Of a stretch of DNA of 52,961 nucleotides, positions 17,796 through 25,792 are shown piece by piece. This stretch comes from an uncultured Pelagibacteraceae bacterium (GTDB lineage Bacteria; Pseudomonadota; Alphaproteobacteria; Pelagibacterales; Pelagibacteraceae), in NCBI GenBank assembly GCA_902627045.1, contig CACOHP010000002.1, positions 1 to 52,961 of the forward strand, written 5' to 3'. The position numbers and the translations under genes are program-made. A model generated the notes under the pieces. The model ran no database searches. It was not told where the DNA came from and saw only the letters and a program-made list of their open reading frames with translations. Numbering within the stretch: position 1 is the first letter of the stretch; each line of letters starts with the position of its first letter.

Positions 17796-18983
17796 TTATT
17801 GATAAATATAGTCCCTAGTGACTGGAGTAGATCCATAATTTTTTGTGAGTTGAAATTGATATACAACTTGATCACCCCACTTAAAGGCCATCTCACATCC
17901 TGCAAGATAAAATTCCCACATTCGAAAAAATTTCTCATCAAACATTTTAATAATTTTTTCTCTATTTCTTATGCAATTTTCTTTCCAGTGTCGTAGGGTG
18001 TGTGAATAATGTAATCTCAAAACCTCAATATCTGTAACAACTAGACCTGCTTGCTCTATGGGAGTTGTGACCTCACTTAAGCTTGGTGTATAACCGCCTG
18101 GAAAGATATACTTAGTTATCCATGGATGAGGATCCCTAGGTGGATTTACTGATCCAATGGTATGTATTAATGAAACACCATTGTCATTTAATAAATTTTG
18201 AATTTGTCTAAAAAATTTTTTGTAAAATTTACGTCCCACGTGTTCAAACATTCCAACGCTTACAATTCTATCAAATTTTTCCTTAAGTTCTCTGTAGTCA
18301 ATTAATCTGAACTTCACTTGATTTTCTAAATTTTGTTCAGCTGCTTTTTTTTTACAATAGTTAAGTTGATTTTCTGATAAAGTAATACCAGTTACCTCAC
18401 ATTTTGAATTTTTAGCAATGTCAATTGCTAATGAGCCCCATCCACAACCAATATCTAAAACTTTTTGATTTGGTTTTAAATTTAATTTTTTAATTATATG
18501 TTGAATTTTATTATTTTGTGCTATTTCAAGACTATCATTTTCATTACGAAAATATCCACACGAATATTGCCTTTTAGTATCTAAAAATAAATCATATAGA
18601 TCATCTGATATATCATAATGATGTGAGACATTCATTTTAGACTTTTTGATAAAATTAAAATTTGTTAAGTATCTGTATGAACCTCTTAGCCTATTGATTA
18701 TATAACTAAAAAAATTTACTTCTCCTCTTCCAATATTCCTCAAAGCAAGATCTAAAAAATCGCTAATAGTACCGTTTTCAATAATTATTTCACCATTTGT
18801 ATATGCCTCTCCTAAATATAAATCTGGATGGAGTAATAATTTATAATGAAGTTTTTTATTTAAAATTTTCAATCTTATAGGATTATCATTTGGTTTTCCG
18901 ATTATATAATCCCTGGAATTTGCATCAGTTAGAATAAAACCACCGTCTTTAAAAACTCTATTTAAAAATCTTGCAAGTTGCAT
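17796..18983 (-). CDS. cfa: Cyclopropane-fatty-acyl-phospholipid synthase family methyltransferase
   Basis: A 395-residue SAM-dependent enzyme of the Cfa family, which adds a methylene bridge across double bonds of membrane phospholipid acyl chains. The N-terminal lipid-binding region (L-L-L-H-P-D-L-Y-L-G-E-A-Y) precedes Y-D-I-S-D-D-L-Y and Y-S-C-G-Y-F. The SAM motif V-L-D-I-G-C-G-W-G-S-L-A lies near residue 175, followed by G-I-T-L-S-E-N-Q. The conserved S-V-G-M-F-E-H-V-G and C-terminal H-Y-x-x-T-L-R-H-W segments are also present. It starts one base after the upstream lyase gene, indicating one transcript. Confidence 0.93.
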   Translation of the reverse strand: MQLARFLNRVFKDGGFILTDANSRDYIIGKPNDNPIRLKILNKKLHYKLLLHPDLYLGEAYTNGEIIIENGTISDFLDLALRNIGRGEVNFFSYIINRLRGSYRYLTNFNFIKKSKMNVSHHYDISDDLYDLFLDTKRQYSCGYFRNENDSLEIAQNNKIQHIIKKLNLKPNQKVLDIGCGWGSLAIDIAKNSKCEVTGITLSENQLNYCKKKAAEQNLENQVKFRLIDYRELKEKFDRIVSVGMFEHVGRKFYKKFFRQIQNLLNDNGVSLIHTIGSVNPPRDPHPWITKYIFPGGYTPSLSEVTTPIEQAGLVVTDIEVLRLHYSHTLRHWKENCIRNREKIIKMFDEKFFRMWEFYLAGCEMAFKWGDQVVYQFQLTKNYGSTPVTRDYIYQ

Positions 18984-18984
18984 A

Positions 18985-19881
18985 TTAAGCCGCCAATAAA
19001 GGTTTAATTTTAAAATTTAAAGTTTTTAAATTTTCAAATAATTCTTTTTCATCCTCTTTACTCAAAAGTCTTAACGGGGGTAATACATTTCTAAAAATAT
19101 CGTTCTCTTTAGCACAATATGAATGTAAACCAGAAATAAGATTATATTTATCAAAAGCAGATCTAACACTAATCAATTTTTTATTTTCAGTTTGTGCTTT
19201 TTTCAAAACAAAGTCATCATAAACTCTTCTAGATAATTCTGCAGTAACATTACATGTAGCTGTGATAATTCCTGAACAACCTAGTTCTAAACCTTCAACA
19301 AGCTTAGTTTCTGATCCAGGAAGAATTGAAAAATCTTTTAATTTTAAATCTTTATATATATTATAGGAGCTATCTTTTATACCAATTATTTGTTCAGGAA
19401 ATTTTCGGACTAACTCTCTCACACATTCTAAACTAAATTTATAACCACATAACTTTTCAAAATTATAAAGTACAATCCTTGAATTTGGAGCTGCCTCCAC
19501 AATTTTTGAGTAAAAAGTAATTACTTCTTCATCGTCATATTTATAATATGCAGGTGGCATAATTAAGAAATTCTCAAAATTTAACGATAAAGCTATTTTT
19601 ATATAGTTTATTGTTTCACTTAAAGAATTAAGCCCATTACCTATTATAAAATTATTTTTGTATTTACTTTTTGATAACTTATTTAAAAGCTTAATTTTTT
19701 CTGAGATTGAAATTAATTGTGCTTGCCCTGTGCTCCCAAATATTGCAACACCATGACATCCTTTATCTATAATGTTTTCAGCATGTAAAATTGTTTTATC
19801 TATATTAAGGCTTAAATCTTTATTAAAGATTGACATTCCCGCTGCATAAATCCCATTAATTTTAGACATATATTTTTTCAT
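18985..19881 (-). CDS. DapA/NanA-superfamily class I aldolase (lyase)
   Basis: A 298-residue TIM-barrel aldolase of the dihydrodipicolinate synthase / N-acetylneuraminate lyase superfamily. The Schiff-base lysine is Lys169 (G-I-K-D-S-S) and the catalytic tyrosine is Tyr139 (V-L-Y-N). The G-S-T-G-Q loop (49-53) replaces the usual G-T-T-G-E. The Arg that binds aspartate semialdehyde in true DapA (five residues after the Tyr) is Leu144 here, as in NanA-type enzymes, so lysine biosynthesis is unlikely. The substrate is probably another 2-keto acid. It heads a run with cfa and the Lys-rich protein. Confidence 0.85.
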   Translation of the reverse strand: MKKYMSKINGIYAAGMSIFNKDLSLNIDKTILHAENIIDKGCHGVAIFGSTGQAQLISISEKIKLLNKLSKSKYKNNFIIGNGLNSLSETINYIKIALSLNFENFLIMPPAYYKYDDEEVITFYSKIVEAAPNSRIVLYNFEKLCGYKFSLECVRELVRKFPEQIIGIKDSSYNIYKDLKLKDFSILPGSETKLVEGLELGCSGIITATCNVTAELSRRVYDDFVLKKAQTENKKLISVRSAFDKYNLISGLHSYCAKENDIFRNVLPPLRLLSKEDEKELFENLKTLNFKIKPLLAA

Positions 19882-19907
19882 CTAAGTATAATAGAAAAAT
19901 TACATTT

Positions 19908-20834
19908 ATGAAAACAGGAATATTTTTAAGTTATAAGGGTCTAGGTGCTAATTTACTTCATCTTAGTTACTGTCATCAAATTGCAAAAAAATTTGGTAAA
20001 GTCAAACTGATCACATTGTGTCCAAATTTAAATAGAGTTTTAATGGATGACCCTTTTATTGAAAGTATTAATTATTTAGATAAGTTCCAGAAGAATTTTT
20101 TTGATGTAATAAGTCTCTCAACTTATATAAAAAAATTTAATTTTGAAAATATCTTTATATTTTATCCAAGTTTAAGACATTATTTAGCTTGTAAAATTGC
20201 TGGTATAAAAAATATCTATCATTACCCCTTATTTAAAAAAAAAAATTTACATTTGGTAAATGCTGCAAAAAATTTTACAGAAAAATCTATAAATATCAAA
20301 AATTGTCCAACTGAAACTCAAATTTTTTTAAATAATGAAAAAATTAAAAATTATAATCTTAGTAAAAAAAAAAAAATTATAATTGGAATAGGCTCTTCTG
20401 GTCCAACAACTAAATGGGGATACGATAATTTCGCATCTTTAATCAATAAACTTAATGAAATTGGAGATTATCACTTTTATCTAGTTTGCGGAAAAAATGA
20501 GGAAGAAGGTGCAATTAAAATAATAAACCAAATTAAAAAAAATAATTGTGAATCTTTAAGCTCTAAAGATGTATCAGAAATAATATATTATATATATTTA
20601 AGTGATATTTTTATTGGAAATGACTCTTTCGGGCACCATGTTTCAAGTCAAATGAATAAACCCAGTTTTGTAATTTTGTTAGATACACCAAAAGCTTATT
20701 CTGATTACAGTAAAAATCAATTTAGGATTATCCCACCTGATGCCGACATAAATAAAATCACTCATGGATCAAGCTTTGATCCAGATTCAATAACAGTTGA
20801 AATGATAATAAATAGAGTTAAGAACTTTATATAA
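19908..20834 (+). CDS. Glycosyltransferase family 9 (heptosyltransferase-like)
   Basis: A 308-residue GT-B fold protein similar to ADP-heptose:LPS heptosyltransferases. The N-terminal G-L-G-A-N-L-L-H-L segment, central I-G-I-G-S-S-G-P-T-T-K-W-G-Y-D-N-F-A nucleotide-sugar region and C-terminal F-I-G-N-D-S-F-G-H-H-V-S-S-Q (where family members read G-x-D-T-x-x-x-H-x-A) are visible. It would act on the inner face of the cytoplasmic membrane on a lipid-linked acceptor. The acceptor and donor are unknown. It overlaps the convergent J-protein gene by 8 bases and is divergent from the aldolase with only a 26-base gap. Confidence 0.82.
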   Translation: MKTGIFLSYKGLGANLLHLSYCHQIAKKFGKVKLITLCPNLNRVLMDDPFIESINYLDKFQKNFFDVISLSTYIKKFNFENIFIFYPSLRHYLACKIAGIKNIYHYPLFKKKNLHLVNAAKNFTEKSINIKNCPTETQIFLNNEKIKNYNLSKKKKIIIGIGSSGPTTKWGYDNFASLINKLNEIGDYHFYLVCGKNEEEGAIKIINQIKKNNCESLSSKDVSEIIYYIYLSDIFIGNDSFGHHVSSQMNKPSFVILLDTPKAYSDYSKNQFRIIPPDADINKITHGSSFDPDSITVEMIINRVKNFI

Positions 20835-21330
20835 TTTCCTTTAACAAAATGTCTCTAGCTTCATTAACTAAAGTAGATAATCTTGCGGTTTCTGGTGAAA
20901 TATCTGGATGAATTTTTTTTTGAATTTTTGTGTAAGCTTTGTTTATGTCCTCTTTGGTAACCTTTTTTTTTTGATCTAAATTTAAAATTTTAAAAGCTTC
21001 ACTTACAGACATAGTAGACATATTATTGTTTTGAGATTGATTAAATGAAAATCTACCTGATCTTCTTAATGTTTGAATTAATCTAAAAAGAGAGATTAGT
21101 TGAAAGATCGATAAACCCTTTAACTTTAATAAAGCAAGACTAGCAAGTGTGAGTGGCAAAGTTAGCAGAAATCTGCCTCCAATTGCAAATAGAATTGCTA
21201 ATAAAATTAATCCGATTATTATCAGCAGTCTTAAACCTTTTGAAAGTTTTTTTGATGAGATATTACTGATGTATCTCAAAAGAAAATAAAAAATGACTAA
21301 TATTACTACTGTATAAATAATTATATTCAT
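20827..21330 (-). CDS. Membrane-anchored J-domain protein
   Basis: A 167-residue protein with two hydrophobic segments (about 2-20 and 35-70) and a C-terminal J domain. The J domain holds A-F-K-I-L-N-L, the A-Y-x-x-x-x-K-x-x-H-P-D motif (HPD present) and a final helix. This resembles TIM14/DjlA-type co-chaperones that stimulate a DnaK partner at the membrane. The start at 21330 was preferred to one at 21360, since the longer form would overlap the divergent oligopeptidase start. Even so, only 15 bases separate the two starts, so promoters must lie inside coding sequence. Confidence 0.85.
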   Translation of the reverse strand: MNIIIYTVVILVIFYFLLRYISNISSKKLSKGLRLLIIIGLILLAILFAIGGRFLLTLPLTLASLALLKLKGLSIFQLISLFRLIQTLRRSGRFSFNQSQNNNMSTMSVSEAFKILNLDQKKKVTKEDINKAYTKIQKKIHPDISPETARLSTLVNEARDILLKEII

Positions 21331-21345
21331 ATAACTGTTTTCATT

Positions 21346-23421
21346 ATGAAAATACCACAACTAAAAAAAAAACCAGAAAGAAAATCTTGTCACAATGTTG
21401 CATGGGAAGATAATTATAGTTGGATTCATCAAGAAAATATACTCGAGGTTTTAAAAGACGGATCAAAATTACTTCCTGAAGTAAGAAAATATTTAGAAGA
21501 AGAAAATAGTTACACAGATCATATTTTGAAGAATAATAAAGAGATTGAAAAAAAATTATTTCATGAAATTAAAGGTCGAATAAAATTAGATGACGTTTCA
21601 CTTCCATTTAAGGATATTAGATATGAGTATTGGACTAAAACTACAACTAAAGGAAATTATTCTATAAAACTTAGAAAAAAAATTGGTTCCGATGAAATAG
21701 AAGAAATTTGGAACGGAGATAAAGAAAAAGAAAAATTAAAAACAGAGTACTTTGGAATTGGAGATTTAGAAGTAAGTTATAATGATAAATATTTAGGATA
21801 CTCTTTAGATCTAAAAGGCTCTGAATATTATACAATTTATTTAAGAAATATTTCGACTGGAAAAGAAATAACAGAAAAAATAGAGGAAACTAGTGGCAGC
21901 ATAACTTTCAGTTTAGATGATAAATATATATTTTACTCAAAACTTGATGAGTTTCATAGACCTAGAAAAATTTATAGGCATAAAATTGGGACACCTGTAA
22001 AAAGCGATGAATTAATTTTTGAAGAAAAAAGTGAGGCATTCACAGTAAGCATAAGTTTGAGTTCGGATGAAAAATATTTTTTTATTACAACCTCAGATCA
22101 CAATACTTCAGAACAATATTACTTTTTAGTTAATGAAAATAAACCAAAACCAAAGTTAATTAAAAAAAGAAAAAGGGGTATAATTTATTCGATTTCATCT
22201 TGGGATAATTATTTTTATTGTCATACAAACGAGGATGCTGAAGACTTTAAAATAGATAGATGCAATGATTTATCTAATCAAAATTGGGAGACCTATATAG
22301 CTGCTAAAGATGAAGTGCTTTTAGGAGGCTTAGTATTTTTAAATGATTGGATTATTAGAAGTGAAAAATCAAATGCTCTTGGGAAATTATACTTAAGAAA
22401 TATAAAAACAAGTTTAGAAGAGGAGTTAATATTTTCTGAAGAAAAAGTAATTGTTCCTGGTATTTCATTGACACAAAGAGATAGAAATACTGATCTAGTT
22501 TATTTGTCATATTCATCACCGAAGACACCAGGAAAAACCTATCTTTATAATTTAAAGACAAAAGAAAAAAAATTAATCAAAGAACAAGAGATTCCATCAG
22601 GACATAATCCTGATGATTATATTGTTGAAAGAATAGAATGTGCTTCGCACGATGGAAGATTGATACCTATTACAATAACAAGACACAAAAAAACTAAAAT
22701 TGATGGATCAGCAAATTTACTACTATATGGTTATGGATCTTACGGTAATTCAATGTCTCCTGATTTTTCATCAACTAGACTCAGTCTAATTAACAGAGAT
22801 ATCATTTGGGTTACTGCTCATATCAGAGGCGGGATGGAAAGAGGAATGAAATGGTGGAAAGAAGGTAAACTTCTTAATAAAAAAAATACTTTTAAAGATT
22901 TCATTTCTGTTGCAAAAAACTTAATTGAAAGAAATTATACATCAAAAGGTAAAATAATAGGCATGGGTGGTTCAGCAGGAGGCTTATTAATGGGCGCAGT
23001 TGTAAATGAAGCACCCGAATTATTTCTTGGCATAGTGATGGCAGTACCTTTTGTAGACTCATTAACTACAAACTTAGACCACTCACTTCCATTAACAGTT
23101 GGAGAATTTGATGAGTTTGGAAATGCAAAAGATAATAAGGATCATTTTGAATACATATATTCTTATGCTCCATATAATAATATAAAAAAAATGGATTATC
23201 CTCATATTTTAATTACAACAAGCCTAAGTGATAACAGAGTTTTATTTGATGAACCTGCAAAATTTACAGCAAAACTTAGAGATTACAAAACTGATAACAA
23301 TCTTCTTTTGCTTAAGACAGAAATGAATGCGGGTCATGGTGGTAAATCTGGTCGAGATGGTGCTATAGAAGAAATTGCTTTTGATTATGGATTTATTTTA
23401 AAAATTTCAAATAAAATTTAA
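21346..23421 (+). CDS. ptrB: Oligopeptidase B (prolyl oligopeptidase family, S9A)
   Basis: A 691-residue serine peptidase that cleaves short peptides, typically after Arg or Lys. The N-terminal half is the seven-bladed beta-propeller (repeated S-x-D-x-K-Y and Y-S-x-L-D-E patterns). The C-terminal alpha/beta-hydrolase domain has G-G-S-A-G-G with nucleophile Ser543, Asp629 in S-D-N-R-V, and His664 in A-G-H-G-G. The L-L-Y-G-Y-G-S-Y-G oxyanion region and H-I-R-G-G segment are conserved. No signal peptide is seen, so it is probably cytosolic. It converges with nothing and is followed by the hsp20 promoter. Confidence 0.95.
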   Translation: MKIPQLKKKPERKSCHNVAWEDNYSWIHQENILEVLKDGSKLLPEVRKYLEEENSYTDHILKNNKEIEKKLFHEIKGRIKLDDVSLPFKDIRYEYWTKTTTKGNYSIKLRKKIGSDEIEEIWNGDKEKEKLKTEYFGIGDLEVSYNDKYLGYSLDLKGSEYYTIYLRNISTGKEITEKIEETSGSITFSLDDKYIFYSKLDEFHRPRKIYRHKIGTPVKSDELIFEEKSEAFTVSISLSSDEKYFFITTSDHNTSEQYYFLVNENKPKPKLIKKRKRGIIYSISSWDNYFYCHTNEDAEDFKIDRCNDLSNQNWETYIAAKDEVLLGGLVFLNDWIIRSEKSNALGKLYLRNIKTSLEEELIFSEEKVIVPGISLTQRDRNTDLVYLSYSSPKTPGKTYLYNLKTKEKKLIKEQEIPSGHNPDDYIVERIECASHDGRLIPITITRHKKTKIDGSANLLLYGYGSYGNSMSPDFSSTRLSLINRDIIWVTAHIRGGMERGMKWWKEGKLLNKKNTFKDFISVAKNLIERNYTSKGKIIGMGGSAGGLLMGAVVNEAPELFLGIVMAVPFVDSLTTNLDHSLPLTVGEFDEFGNAKDNKDHFEYIYSYAPYNNIKKMDYPHILITTSLSDNRVLFDEPAKFTAKLRDYKTDNNLLLLKTEMNAGHGGKSGRDGAIEEIAFDYGFILKISNKI

Positions 23422-23430
23422 AAAAAACTA

Positions 23431-23458
23431 CTTGAAAAAAAAAATTTAGTTCCCACAT
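23431..23458 (+). promoter_or_regulatory. Putative heat-shock promoter of hsp20
   Basis: CTTGAA at 23431-23436 and CCCACAT at 23452-23458, spaced about 15 bases, resemble an RpoH promoter. The element lies just after the ptrB stop and about 64 bases before the hsp20 start. It shares the CTTGAA -35 with the groES promoter at 5851. It would give a leader of roughly 55-60 bases. Confidence 0.6.
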
Positions 23459-23465
23459 AAGTTTG

Positions 23466-23517
23466 GTAAGTCGCCTTATGGGGCTTGCATAAATAAACTT
23501 GCTTAAAAAAAAGGAGG
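23466..23517 (+). promoter_or_regulatory. ROSE-like RNA thermometer candidate in the hsp20 leader
   Basis: Two hairpins fill the leader. The first pairs 23466-23472 with 23482-23488, with extra C-G pairs inside and a bulged G. The second pairs CTTGCTT (23498-23504) with AAGGAGG (23511-23517) around a six-A loop and so covers the Shine-Dalgarno. It pairs C-G, U-G, U-A, then a G-G mismatch, then C-G, U-A, U-A. ROSE thermometers upstream of alphaproteobacterial small heat-shock genes have just this UUGCU opposite AGGA with a G-G pair. The pairing was worked out by hand. Confidence 0.55.
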
Positions 23518-23521
23518 ATAT

Positions 23522-23968
23522 ATGACAAGTAAGGATCTATCTATATTCAACTCATTAAGACCTTTCTCAATTGGTTTTGACGACATGTTTGACCAATTTG
23601 AAAGTATGTTGGGTAATGGAAATTTGACTATGCAGTCGAATTATCCGCCATACAACATAAGAAAAACTGGGAAAGACAACTACTCAATAGAAGTTGCTCT
23701 TGCCGGTTTTAGTAAAAAAGATGTTGAGGTTGAGTTTGAAGATAATTTGTTAACAGTAAGGACAAAACAAGTTAACAAATCTGATGAAAAAAATGAAGAC
23801 GGTGAAATAATTCATAAAGGCATTTCGCAAAGACAATTTGCTAGATCATTCACTATAGCGGATGATGTCAAAGTAAATGGTGCTGAGTTAAAAGATGGTC
23901 TTTTAACAGTAGCTTGTGAAAGAATTTTACCAGATCATAAGAAAAAAAGACTTATCGAAATTAGATAA
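23522..23968 (+). CDS. ibpA: Small heat-shock protein Hsp20/IbpA family
   Basis: A 148-residue alpha-crystallin-type chaperone that holds unfolding proteins for DnaK/ClpB. The N-terminal arm contains R-P-F-S-I-G-F-D-D-M-F-D-Q-F. The alpha-crystallin domain (about 38-137) includes Y-P-P-Y-N-I-R, Y-S-I-E-V-A-L-A-G-F, and the G-x-L-T-V type end strand (D-G-L-L-T-V-A). An F-A-R-S-F-x-I segment is typical of IbpA-type proteins. Strong GGAGG lies four bases before the ATG but is predicted to be masked by a hairpin. A hairpin terminator follows. Confidence 0.95.
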   Translation: MTSKDLSIFNSLRPFSIGFDDMFDQFESMLGNGNLTMQSNYPPYNIRKTGKDNYSIEVALAGFSKKDVEVEFEDNLLTVRTKQVNKSDEKNEDGEIIHKGISQRQFARSFTIADDVKVNGAELKDGLLTVACERILPDHKKKRLIEIR

Positions 23969-23980
23969 GTAGAGGCCTTG

Positions 23981-24004
23981 CTTGCGGGGAGAGATCCTCG
24001 CAAG
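23981..24004 (+). terminator. Hairpin after hsp20, probable terminator
   Basis: CTTGCGGGGA pairs with TCCTCGCAAG (10 bp, one G-U) around a GAGA loop, the same loop as in the groEL terminator. The following sequence (TAAACTTTAAAAAC) is only partly U-rich. It sits between hsp20 and the convergent lipoprotein gene and may serve both, though no T-tract follows on the minus strand. Confidence 0.65.
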
Positions 24005-24010
24005 TAAACT

Positions 24011-24316
24011 TTAAAAACATCCATTAGACACAAAGCCAATTACAATATTATCTGGATTTATTTCAAATCTTCTTTCACAGGGAATTAAGTATTTTTTTGT
24101 ATTATAAATTACCTCTAGATTACCTTTTACATTTTTGAAATCTTCATCAGGTTGACCTAATTCCATCTTAACTTCGCTTAATGATTTTCCTATAAATGCA
24201 CTTAATTTTTCGTTTTCTTTTTGGACTATGTTGTCTGTTTTTTCTTTAACAGTCTGACACCCTGTTAGTAAATTAACAAATATGATTGTTATCAAGATAG
24301 TTATTAATTTATTCAT
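24011..24316 (-). CDS. Small lipoprotein, possibly BamE/SmpA-like
   Basis: A 101-residue lipoprotein with signal peptide MNKLITILITIIFVNLLTGC (lipobox L-T-G-C, Cys20). An ATG one codon upstream is an equal alternative start. The mature part has G-K-S-L-S-E-V-K-M-E-L-G-Q-P-D, reminiscent of the helix-turn in SmpA/BamE-like domains (G-x-x-x-x-x-V-x-x-x-L-G-x-P). Two cysteines, at I-P-C-E-R-R and near the C-terminus (N-G-C-F), could form a disulfide. The family is not firmly recognised. It converges on hsp20 and is divergent from the purine permease. Confidence 0.75.
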   Translation of the reverse strand: MNKLITILITIIFVNLLTGCQTVKEKTDNIVQKENEKLSAFIGKSLSEVKMELGQPDEDFKNVKGNLEVIYNTKKYLIPCERRFEINPDNIVIGFVSNGCF

Positions 24317-24442
24317 CATTATAAGTTAACAACATAATTATGGCATAAATATAAACTTCTTAGTTGAATTTTGTGAATAAAGTATACTTATAAAGAGTAT
24401 TTTTAATCAGAATCAAATAATTATCATTCATGAGGAGGATTT

Positions 24443-25753
24443 ATGCTTGATAAGTATTTCAATTATAAAAAACACAAAACTGATTTTAAAACAGAAGTAA
24501 TCGCTGGTACTACAACGTTTTTAACCATGGCTTACATCATGTTTTTAAATCCATTTATTTTGTCGGGAGAGTTTGCCGGACCCGAAAAAGGTTTCTTTGA
24601 TTTCGGCGCAGTTTATACAGCAACTATTTTAGCGACTGCATTAGCATGCTTTATTATGGCTTTCTATGGAAAAACATGGCCAATAGGATTGGCACCAGGA
24701 ATGGGAATTAATGCATTCGTTGCCTTTGGAGTTTGTGCTGGAATGGGATATACGCCGCAGGAAGCTCTAGGTGCTGTATTAGTAGCAGGTGTATTGTTTT
24801 TAGTAATATCATTAACCCCTTTAAGAGCTTGGTTAATAAATTCAATTCCAAGAAGTTTAAAGTTAGGTATTGGTGCTGGAATTGGTTTATTCTTAGCAAT
24901 CATCGGCCTTCAAATAATGGAAGTGGTTGTCGACAATCCAGTAACCTTGGTGCAACTAGGTAACTTAAGTGATCCTCTTGTGTTATTAGGATGTGCAACT
25001 TTTATTGCAATCATAGTTTTGGATAAGATGAATATTAAAGGTAATATCATTATTGGAATCTTAGTTTTTAGTATTATTGCTTGGGTGACAGGCCTTGCAA
25101 AATTTAACGGTATTGCAAGTTCTCCACCGCCGATGACTTATCTTTTTGAATTTGATCTATCTGCCGCTATGACTGCAGGAATGTCTACGGTAATATTTAC
25201 ATTATTATTTATAGACTTCTTTGACACTGCAGGAACATTAACCTCAGTGGCGAATGTTGCTGGAAAGGTTAGCAAAGATGGAAAAGTTCAAGACATAAAT
25301 AAAGCAATGTTATCTGACAGTGTAGGTACTGTTGCAGGAGCTATGATGGGAACTACTACAGTTACTAGTTACGTGGAGTCTGGTGCAGGAGTTAAAGCTG
25401 GTGGAAAAACAGGGATGACATCACTAGTAATTGGTATACTCTTTTTGGCATGTATATTTTTCGCTCCATTAGCAACTAGTTTACCTAAACAAATAGATGG
25501 TGCTGCTTTACTTTTTGTTTCAGTTTTATTTATTAGAAATATAACTGATATTGAATGGAACGATGTTTCAGAGTCTGCCCCAGCTATTCTTGCGATGATT
25601 ACTATGCCTTTAACTTATAGTATAAGCAATGGTATTGCCTTAGCATTTGTGTCCTACGCTTTAATCAAAATATTCACTGGTAAGTTTTCAACTACTTCAC
25701 CAGCTATATGGTTAGTAGCGGTTTTAAGTGTTATAAGTTTTGTAGTTGCCTAA
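24443..25753 (+). CDS. NCS2-family purine (guanine/hypoxanthine/adenine) permease
   Basis: A 436-residue AzgA/PbuG-like permease with about 12-14 membrane helices. The N-terminal T-E-V-I-A-G-T-T-T-F-L-T-M-A-Y-I segment, G-L-A-P-G-M-G-I-N-A-F and F-I-D-F-F-D-T-A-G-T-L are signatures of this NCS2 subfamily, as is T-T-T-V-T-S-Y-V-E-S-G-A-G-V. Substrates are nucleobases driven by proton symport. GAGGAGG lies just before the ATG. No purine-riboswitch-like structure was seen in the 123-base divergent leader. The gene faces a purine-type phosphoribosyltransferase across a shared terminator, suggesting base uptake plus salvage. Confidence 0.93.
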   Translation: MLDKYFNYKKHKTDFKTEVIAGTTTFLTMAYIMFLNPFILSGEFAGPEKGFFDFGAVYTATILATALACFIMAFYGKTWPIGLAPGMGINAFVAFGVCAGMGYTPQEALGAVLVAGVLFLVISLTPLRAWLINSIPRSLKLGIGAGIGLFLAIIGLQIMEVVVDNPVTLVQLGNLSDPLVLLGCATFIAIIVLDKMNIKGNIIIGILVFSIIAWVTGLAKFNGIASSPPPMTYLFEFDLSAAMTAGMSTVIFTLLFIDFFDTAGTLTSVANVAGKVSKDGKVQDINKAMLSDSVGTVAGAMMGTTTVTSYVESGAGVKAGGKTGMTSLVIGILFLACIFFAPLATSLPKQIDGAALLFVSVLFIRNITDIEWNDVSESAPAILAMITMPLTYSISNGIALAFVSYALIKIFTGKFSTTSPAIWLVAVLSVISFVVA

Positions 25754-25762
25754 ACATTAATA

Positions 25763-25792
25763 AAATAGGGCTAGTTTTTACTAGCCCTATTT
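25763..25792. terminator. Bidirectional terminator between permease and phosphoribosyltransferase
   Basis: AAATAGGGCTAGT pairs perfectly with ACTAGCCCTATTT (13 bp) around a TTTT loop, with A/T tracts on both sides, so it can act on both strands. The TAG stop of the minus-strand phosphoribosyltransferase lies inside the stem. Confidence 0.85.

Noticed and set aside
24321-24442. Possible purine riboswitch ahead of the NCS2 permease
   Set aside because: No three-way-junction core or conserved purine-aptamer bases are seen in the 123-base gap. Only weak -10-like AT sequence and a GAGGAGG Shine-Dalgarno are present.
24664-24963. Overlapping frames on both strands inside the permease gene
   Set aside because: They are shadow frames of the permease with no homology, no ribosome-binding site and unusual composition.
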